This document shows, in pieces, positions 1-6,088 of a DNA stretch of 10,992 nucleotides. The position numbers were made by a program, and so were the translations under genes. The notes under the pieces are model-generated. The model saw only the letters and a program-made list of their open reading frames with translations, ran no database searches and was not told the origin of the DNA. Location of the stretch: positions 1-10,992 of the forward strand of contig VGXK01000037.1 in NCBI GenBank assembly GCA_016873355.1. Reading direction: 5' to 3'. The stretch's first letter is position 1. Each line of letters starts with the position of its first letter. The stretch is from Phycisphaerae bacterium. Its GTDB lineage: Bacteria; Planctomycetota; Phycisphaerae; Phycisphaerales; SM1A02.

Positions 1-69
1 TGGAGCCCGACGATGCCACACGAAGTCGCAGCCCGCCAGATCGCACCGAATGAGGAGGAACCGCTCTAA
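1..69 (+). CDS. Possible 3' end of a plus-strand gene (partial)
   Basis: The plus-strand frame starting at base 1 is open and ends with TAA at 67-69, giving a 22-residue tail that ends in NEEEPL. Its third codon positions are G/C-rich (16 of 22), as in the neighbouring genes, and better than the frame ending at base 53. If real, it converges on the DUF5658-like gene and the two stop codons overlap. The piece is too short to name, and the region could equally be non-coding downstream sequence. No terminator-like hairpin with a T-run is visible in it. Confidence 0.25.
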   Translation, partial: WSPTMPHEVAARQIAPNEEEPL

Positions 70-443
70 GGGCGAGGCATGCCCTGCGCCGCGTGAATCG
101 CCAGCAGCGTGAACGACCAGAGCGGCGGAGTCAGACTCACCGCGACCGCAAGCCACGCCACGCGCTTCGCCGTGCGCACGCGCCGCCGCGCGATCCATTC
201 GCAGGCGATCACCACGACGAGCACGAGTCCGTACTTGAGTCCCACCGCGCCCATGAATCCCCAATGCTGGATGAGCAGCGCCGCGACGGGATTGAGTTCG
301 GCGCCGCCGCGCCGCTCGAGGATGTGCCAGGTGAGCACCACGTCGAGCGTCGAAAAGAGCACGAACCACACGTACGCGTCCTGGAAGCGCATCGGCGGAA
401 GGCTTCGCCAATGCACTCGATCTTCCGCGGATCCGTCGCTCAT
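66..443 (-). CDS. Small three-helix membrane protein, DUF5658-like
   Basis: A 125-residue protein with a polar, acidic N-terminus and three hydrophobic segments at about residues 21-42, 63-85 and 93-116, so it should be an inner-membrane protein. Helix 1 carries D-x3-LT and is followed by a G-x-x-E-x-NP motif, the pattern I associate with DUF5658, a family of unknown function. Arg-rich stretches (RRRVRTAKR near 86-94) suggest a cytoplasmic loop between helices 2 and 3. The ATG lies 6 bases after the thiC stop, so the gene is probably co-transcribed with thiC and under the same TPP riboswitch. No Shine-Dalgarno site is visible, so translational coupling is plausible. Met18 is an alternative start. 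A link to thiamine, for example precursor or vitamin transport, is only a guess from position. Confidence 0.75.
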   Translation of the reverse strand: MSDGSAEDRVHWRSLPPMRFQDAYVWFVLFSTLDVVLTWHILERRGGAELNPVAALLIQHWGFMGAVGLKYGLVLVVVIACEWIARRRVRTAKRVAWLAVAVSLTPPLWSFTLLAIHAAQGMPRP

Positions 444-449
444 CGGCGT

Positions 450-2408
<1,959 letters not shown>

Positions 2409-2415
2409 GCCTGCT

Positions 2416-2502
2416 CTCGCATTCCCTACGCCGGTGCGAACCGGATCAGGTTCCACGGGTACTTCTCAGCGACCGAGACGATCCGGCCGCGCCCCGAGCG
2501 AA
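2416..2502 (-). promoter_or_regulatory. TPP riboswitch (THI element)
   Basis: On the minus strand this leader contains the conserved TPP aptamer blocks in order: CTGAGA (2469-2464), ACCC, GAACCTGATC (2453-2444), a CCGG/CCGG stem (P5), and GCGTAGGGAA (2431-2422). The closing P1 helix can form from 2502-2498 and 2420-2416. The aptamer binds thiamine pyrophosphate and normally shuts expression off. The thiC ATG (2408-2406) is only 7 bases after P1, and the weak purine-rich stretch GAGCAGG before the ATG starts at the last P1 base. There is no room for a separate terminator hairpin. Control of translation initiation by hiding the ribosome site is therefore the likely mechanism, though that part is inferred. 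Confidence 0.95.
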
Positions 2503-2509
2503 CGGTGCG

Positions 2510-2518
2510 ATCGTATCA
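2510..2518 (-). promoter_or_regulatory. Candidate extended -10 promoter of thiC
   Basis: The minus strand reads TGATACGAT here, a TGn plus TAnnAT extended -10 form. A start about 7 bases downstream would fall at about 2503, exactly where the TPP aptamer begins, which is what a riboswitch leader needs. No good TTGACA-like -35 box is seen 16-18 bases upstream, which is tolerable for an extended -10 promoter. The call rests on the match and the position only. Confidence 0.45.
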
Positions 2519-2619
2519 CCTGCATCGATGGCGCCACCGAGGTCGATGCTGCGGTCCTTTCTCCACGGCTATGCTTTCGCGATCCGAATCTGGGGTTGGG
2601 CGCGCGGGGGCCGGAGGCA

Positions 2620-2636
2620 CGACGGAGGTGCCGTCG
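2620..2636 (+). repeat. Small inverted repeat upstream of the Lrp-type regulator gene
   Basis: CGACGG-aggtg-CCGTCG is a perfect 6-base inverted repeat with a 5-base centre, 35 bases before the regulator ATG. An overlapping 5-base repeat (GGCAC/GTGCC) shares the site. Since Lrp/AsnC regulators often control their own promoter, this could be an operator, but short GC-only palindromes are common in this DNA. The rest of the 2503-2671 divergent intergenic region shows no other clear element apart from the thiC promoter candidate. Confidence 0.25.
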
Positions 2637-2671
2637 CGGTGAGATAGGTTCTTGCGAGGAAGACGCACGCC

Positions 2672-3718
2672 ATGCTGACGAGTCCCCCCCGATACACGCG
2701 GCCGGATCTGCCGCCGCTCGACGACGCCGATCGCAAGCTGATCGAGATCCTGGTCGCCGACGGTCGCGCCAGCGGCCGCAGGCTTGCCGCCGAGACGGGA
2801 TTGAGCGAAGCGAACGTGAGTCGCCGCCTGGCTCGCCTCACCGAGGAGCAGACGATCCGCATCCGCTGCTGGGTGCCGCCGCAGTTCCTCGGGCTCTCGT
2901 TCCAGGCGATCCTGATGCTGCGCGTGGCGGGCGATCACGCTCGAATCGCGGATCGAATGCGCCGAAGCGGCAGCATGGCCTGGATCACCGGCACCTTCGG
3001 TCTCTACGACCTCGTGGCGTACTGCTGCGTGGACAGCGCAAGCACCATGCTCACGGTGATCGACGAGTGCGTGCTCGGGCAGGAGGGCGTGCGCTCCGCC
3101 ACGCTCGCGCCGATCCTCGAGTTCTACACGCCGGTCTTCCGCATCGCGCCGGGCGAACAGAATCGAGCCGGCGCGCGAGGCGCCGCCGGCGCCGGCGAGG
3201 CGCCGCGACCGCTCGACGAGACGGATCTCGCGGTCATTCGCGAACTCCAGCGCGACGGGCGCCTCAGCTACGCGGATCTCGCGCAGCTCGTCGGCATCAG
3301 CGCCACGAGCGCCGCCGACCGCTTCCGTCGCCTGACGAACGACGGCATCGTCGACATCGTGACGTTCGTCGATCCGCCTCGCATCGGCTTGATGGTGTCG
3401 GGCGCGTTCCTGATCTGCGCGTCGGGACCCATGCGCGAACTCATGCGACGACTCGGCGAATGTCCCGAGCTCACCTTCTTCACCGTGCTCGCCGGCGAGC
3501 ACGCCGGCTATGTCGCGTTCAACTGCACGAACGAGGCGTGCTACGAGGCGCTGCGAAGCCGCATTCTCGCCACGAAGGGCGTGCAGGACGTGCGCCCGCT
3601 GCTCTTCTCCACGCTCCACCACGAAAGCGTCGTGTGGGGGAAATCGGATGGCGACGGGCACGGCGCGGCGACGATGCACCGTTCGAATCCGCCCTCGCCG
3701 GCGCGGGCGCGCGCCTGA
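2672..3718 (+). CDS. Tandem Lrp/AsnC-family transcriptional regulator (two fused modules)
   Basis: A 348-residue DNA-binding regulator about twice the length of a usual Lrp/AsnC protein (about 150). Module 1: winged-helix HTH at about 16-62 (LDDADRKLIEILVADGR, then LSEANVSRRLARL), then an effector-binding RAM/ACT-like domain at about 76-158. An Ala/Gly/Arg-rich linker at 159-179 leads to module 2: HTH at about 181-227 (LDETDLAVIRELQRDGRLSY, ISATSAADRFRRL) and a second RAM domain at about 236-318. The modules are homologous but clearly diverged. Such proteins bind an amino acid and switch nearby genes. The stop is 3 bases before the next gene, so the likely target and partner is that serine/threonine enzyme. 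The ATG at 2672 is preceded by a GAGGA box about 11 bases away, and an in-frame TAG lies close upstream, which fixes the start. The tail after 320 is probably unstructured. Confidence 0.9.
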   Translation: MLTSPPRYTRPDLPPLDDADRKLIEILVADGRASGRRLAAETGLSEANVSRRLARLTEEQTIRIRCWVPPQFLGLSFQAILMLRVAGDHARIADRMRRSGSMAWITGTFGLYDLVAYCCVDSASTMLTVIDECVLGQEGVRSATLAPILEFYTPVFRIAPGEQNRAGARGAAGAGEAPRPLDETDLAVIRELQRDGRLSYADLAQLVGISATSAADRFRRLTNDGIVDIVTFVDPPRIGLMVSGAFLICASGPMRELMRRLGECPELTFFTVLAGEHAGYVAFNCTNEACYEALRSRILATKGVQDVRPLLFSTLHHESVVWGKSDGDGHGAATMHRSNPPSPARARA

Positions 3719-3721
3719 TCC

Positions 3722-4693
3722 ATGCCCACGGCGCCGATCCGAGAATTCGCCGCGACGATCGAGTCGATTCGCGCCGCGGCGAAGCGGATTGCGCCGTACG
3801 CGCATCGAACGCCGGTGCTGACGAGCCGCACGCTCGACGAGCGCACCGGCCGTTCCCTCCACTTCAAGTGCGAACTCTTCCAGCGCGTGGGCGCGTTCAA
3901 GTTCCGCGGCGCCTGCAACGCGGTCATGAAGTTGCCCGACGAGGTCGCCGCGCGGGGCGTGGTGACGCACTCCTCCGGCAATCACGCGCAGGCGTTGGCG
4001 CTCGCGGCGCAGCTTCGAGGCATTCGCGCGCACGTGGTCATGCCTGCGGACTCGGCGGCGGTCAAGAAGATCGCGGTGCAGGGCTACGGCGCGGAAGTGA
4101 TCGAGTGTCGTCCCACGCTCGCCGATCGCGAGAAGGTCGTCGCCGAGGTCGCCGCACGAACGGGCGGCACGCTGATTCCGCCTTTCGACCATCCCGACGT
4201 GATCGCGGGCCAGGGAACGATCGCGGTCGAATTGCTCGAGCAGGTTCCGGATCTCGACGCGATCGTCGTGCCCGTCGGCGGCGGCGGCATGATCTCGGGC
4301 GTCGCGATCGCGGCGAAGTCGATCAAGCCCACGATCAGGGTCTACGGCGCCGAACCCACCGCGGTCGCCGACGCCGCGCTCGGCAAGCGCACCGGCAAGC
4401 TCGAGAAGGCCACGGAGAAGCCGACCATCGCGGACGGCCTTCGCACCTCGCTCGGTGAACTGACATTCCCCGTGGTGCAAGCGCTCGTCGACGAGATCCT
4501 CACCGTCGACGAGCACGAGATCGTCGCGGCGATGCGGCTCGTCTGGGAGCGCATGAAGATCCTCATCGAGCCGAGCGCCGCCGTCGGCGTCGCCGCGGTG
4601 CTCAAGTCGCCGCCGCGCGAGTGCAGGATCGGCATCATTCTCTGCGGCGGCAACGTGGATCTCGACGCGCTGCCGTGGCATTCGCCTCGCTGA
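3722..4693 (+). CDS. PLP-dependent serine racemase-like / serine-threonine ammonia-lyase
   Basis: A 323-residue fold-type II PLP enzyme. Lys60 in GAFKFRG is the Schiff-base lysine. SSGNHAQAL (84-92) is the substrate/PLP loop. GGGG at 186-189 binds the PLP phosphate. Cys308 (LCGGNVD) sits where many relatives have Ser near the pyridine nitrogen. The sequence follows mammalian serine racemase closely (FKCELFQ, IAGQGTIA, VPVGGGGM, LVWERMK, IEP, GGNVD). Glu211 and Asp217 match the residues of its divalent-metal site. There is no C-terminal ACT domain, so this is not the feedback-controlled biosynthetic IlvA. It either dehydrates L-Thr/L-Ser to 2-oxobutyrate/pyruvate plus ammonia, interconverts L- and D-Ser, or does both; sequence alone does not decide. 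It lies 3 bases after the Lrp-type regulator gene and is almost certainly co-transcribed with it. Confidence 0.9.
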   Translation: MPTAPIREFAATIESIRAAAKRIAPYAHRTPVLTSRTLDERTGRSLHFKCELFQRVGAFKFRGACNAVMKLPDEVAARGVVTHSSGNHAQALALAAQLRGIRAHVVMPADSAAVKKIAVQGYGAEVIECRPTLADREKVVAEVAARTGGTLIPPFDHPDVIAGQGTIAVELLEQVPDLDAIVVPVGGGGMISGVAIAAKSIKPTIRVYGAEPTAVADAALGKRTGKLEKATEKPTIADGLRTSLGELTFPVVQALVDEILTVDEHEIVAAMRLVWERMKILIEPSAAVGVAAVLKSPPRECRIGIILCGGNVDLDALPWHSPR

Positions 4694-4700
4694 GGCGGCG

Positions 4701-4849
4701 CCGCGCGCCGGCTCCGGCAGCCCCTCCCGGCTCAAACACTCGGTCGCGATGCGCAGCGCGAAGCGCGCAGCGGCATCGCGGCGATTCAGAGAGCCGCGAA
4801 GCCAGCCCGAGTGTCTGAGCCGAAAATGGCTGCCGGAGCCGACGCGCGG
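4701..4849. repeat. Nested 149-base inverted repeat between convergent genes
   Basis: Arms 4701-4743 and 4807-4849 are 43 bases each and pair at 37 positions (mirror positions sum to 9550). A perfect 14-bp block (4709-4722 with 4828-4841) and a 16-base block with one mismatch (4728-4743 with 4807-4822) flank a 5-base weak zone. Between the arms is a second hairpin, 4745-4780, with stems of 8, 2 and 5 bp, one bulge and an AAG loop. The element starts 7 bases after the dehydratase stop and ends 38 bases before the stop of the opposing gene. It could be a two-way transcription end or mRNA-stabilising structure, or a small mobile palindromic element. No T-run or flanking target duplication is seen. 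It accounts for most of the 4694-4887 gap. Confidence 0.85.
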
Positions 4850-4887
4850 ATCGAATCAGCGTCGCGACGCGGGCGACCGCTCCGCGA

Positions 4888-6012
4888 TCAACTCCACTGG
4901 CCGAGCAGCTCGCCGAGATCGTCGCCGTCGACGATGCCGTCGCCGTTGAAATCGGCTTCGCACTCGGGGCACGCGCCCCATTGGCCGAGCAGCGTGCCGA
5001 GATCGTCGCCGTCGACGACGCAGTCGTCGTTGAAATCGGCTTCGCACTCGGGGCACGCGCCCCATTGGCCGAGCAGCGTGCCGAGATCGTCGCCGTCGAC
5101 GACGCAGTCGTCGTTGAAATCGGCGGGCGGTCCCTGCGGCACGCCCGGACCGCTCAATTCCGCGCCGAGCGCGAAGGTGAGCGTGCCGTCGCTGAAGGTC
5201 CCGCTCACGAGCAGATGCGCCGTGCCGCCCGGCGGCAGGATCGTGGGCAGATCGAACGGCTGATCGACGATCTGCTGACCCGCGATCGGGACGACGATCT
5301 CGGTCTCGGGAATGTCGAGCGAGACGACGGCCGTGTATCCGCCCTGAAGCGACGGCTGCAGCTCCGCCACCATCGGAAGCACGACCGGCGTCGGATCGCC
5401 GACGATCACCTGGTCGAGCACCGTCGCTTCGAACACGAGATCGACCGGAAGCGCGGCGGTGAGAATCAGCGCGCCGCCTTCGCCCGGCGTGATCACGCCC
5501 GCGGCCGGCGCGGTCTGCACGGCGTTCACCGCCGTGATCTCTCCCGCCGGAAGCGGCAGCGTCAGGTTCGTGACGCCGAAGAACACGGAGTTCGGGCTGA
5601 TCGTGTGGAAGGTCGGCCAGGTGATCGTGAGGCTGATCGTCAGCGGCGCCGGGTCGCCGTGGATGAGATCGAGCGCGCCGCAGTCGACGATCGCGCCGCC
5701 CATGCCGTCCTCCTGCATGCAGAAGACGAAGACCGGCTGCTTCTGCGGAAACTCGATCGTCGTGTTCGGCTTGATCGTCGCCGTGTACGCGATCGGATTG
5801 TTCCCGCTGCTGCAGCAGATGCCCGGCCGAGTCTGCGTGCCGGTCGGATTGTTCACCGCGTCGTGATTGCCCTTGAAGGTTCCCGCGAGCGGAAGCGACA
5901 TCGACATGCTCAGCGCATCGTTCGGCGACGCCATGAGCTCGAAGTGCGTGACGCACTGCGCCGAGGCTGCGCTCGACAGGACCGTGGACGCGACGACGAC
6001 GACGATCTTCAT
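4888..6012 (-). CDS. Secreted protein with three C-terminal dockerin-like repeats
   Basis: A 374-residue exported protein of unknown function. Residues 1-18 form a signal peptide (MKIVVVVASTVLSSAASA, cut after ASA). The body (about 19-290) is rich in Val, Thr, Pro and Ile and looks all-beta, with Cys at 66-67, 98 and 111 that may form disulfides. The C-terminus has three dockerin-like calcium-binding units at 298-318, 326-346 and 354-373, separated by ACPECEA linkers. The last unit has the standard loop D-x-N-x-D-G-x-x-D-x-x-D. The first two have Cys in place of the loop Gly (DFNDDCVVDGDD). The ATG at 6012 has a strong Shine-Dalgarno site (AGGAGG, 6 bases away). Upstream in the same direction is another secreted dockerin-like protein. 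The repeats may anchor the protein at the cell surface or to a partner, but no cohesin is present here. Confidence 0.88.
   Translation of the reverse strand: MKIVVVVASTVLSSAASAQCVTHFELMASPNDALSMSMSLPLAGTFKGNHDAVNNPTGTQTRPGICCSSGNNPIAYTATIKPNTTIEFPQKQPVFVFCMQEDGMGGAIVDCGALDLIHGDPAPLTISLTITWPTFHTISPNSVFFGVTNLTLPLPAGEITAVNAVQTAPAAGVITPGEGGALILTAALPVDLVFEATVLDQVIVGDPTPVVLPMVAELQPSLQGGYTAVVSLDIPETEIVVPIAGQQIVDQPFDLPTILPPGGTAHLLVSGTFSDGTLTFALGAELSGPGVPQGPPADFNDDCVVDGDDLGTLLGQWGACPECEADFNDDCVVDGDDLGTLLGQWGACPECEADFNGDGIVDGDDLGELLGQWS
4896..5124 (-). repeat. 84-base tandem repeats coding for dockerin-like units
   Basis: Units 4896-4979 and 4980-5063 and a partial unit 5064-5124 repeat with an 84-base (28-codon) period. 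Units 2 and 3 are identical over all 61 shared bases, synonymous sites included. Units 1 and 2 share an identical linker but differ at several sites in the loop-coding part. This pattern indicates a recent in-frame duplication within the 3' end of the gene. Confidence 0.95.
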
Positions 6013-6016
6013 GAAT

Positions 6017-6024
6017 CTCCTCCT
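6017..6024 (-). promoter_or_regulatory. Strong Shine-Dalgarno site
   Basis: The minus strand reads AGGAGGAG here, with the AGGAGG core 6 bases from the ATG at 6012. Most other starts in the window lack a clear ribosome site, so this gene may be translated unusually well. It also settles the start codon. Confidence 0.85.
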
Positions 6025-6035
6025 GGCGCTGCGCG

Positions 6036-6066
6036 CCCGGCGCGAAGCGGTCCGGGCAAGGTATCA
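6036..6066 (-). promoter_or_regulatory. Candidate promoter and leader hairpin before the dockerin-repeat gene
   Basis: The minus strand reads TGATACCTT at 6066-6058, an extended -10-like form whose GGTGATAC context matches that of the thiC promoter candidate. A TTCGAC hexamer lies 17 bases upstream of TACCTT as a poor -35. Just downstream is a hairpin, CCCGG/CCGGG (6056-6052 with 6040-6036) with an inner CGC/GCG and a TTC loop. The hairpin follows the stop of the preceding gene, so it could instead be an mRNA-end structure, but no T-run follows. Both readings are weak. Confidence 0.3.
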
Positions 6067-6088
6067 CCAGGCGCGGCGAAGTCGAAGA

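Noticed and set aside
2409..2456. Sixteen extra N-terminal codons of thiC from an ATG at 2456
   Set aside because: These codons are inside the conserved TPP aptamer (P4/P5 and the 3' conserved block), which is leader RNA.
2672..3718. Siroheme decarboxylase (AhbA/AhbB) fusion as identity of the tandem AsnC protein
   Set aside because: Those enzymes share the AsnC fold, but no heme-pathway gene is nearby. Both modules here look like ordinary HTH plus RAM regulators, and the partner gene is an amino acid enzyme.
2516..4735. 739-codon minus-strand frame and the plus-strand frames 621-2642 and 2407-4458
   Set aside because: They are antisense or out-of-frame to thiC, the Lrp-type regulator and the PLP enzyme, all of which have conserved family motifs. 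Their products are Arg/His/Asp-rich with no recognisable domain.
4896..5124. Short direct repeats as a possible CRISPR array
   Set aside because: Units are contiguous 84-base in-frame repeats coding for dockerin-like motifs, with no unique spacers.
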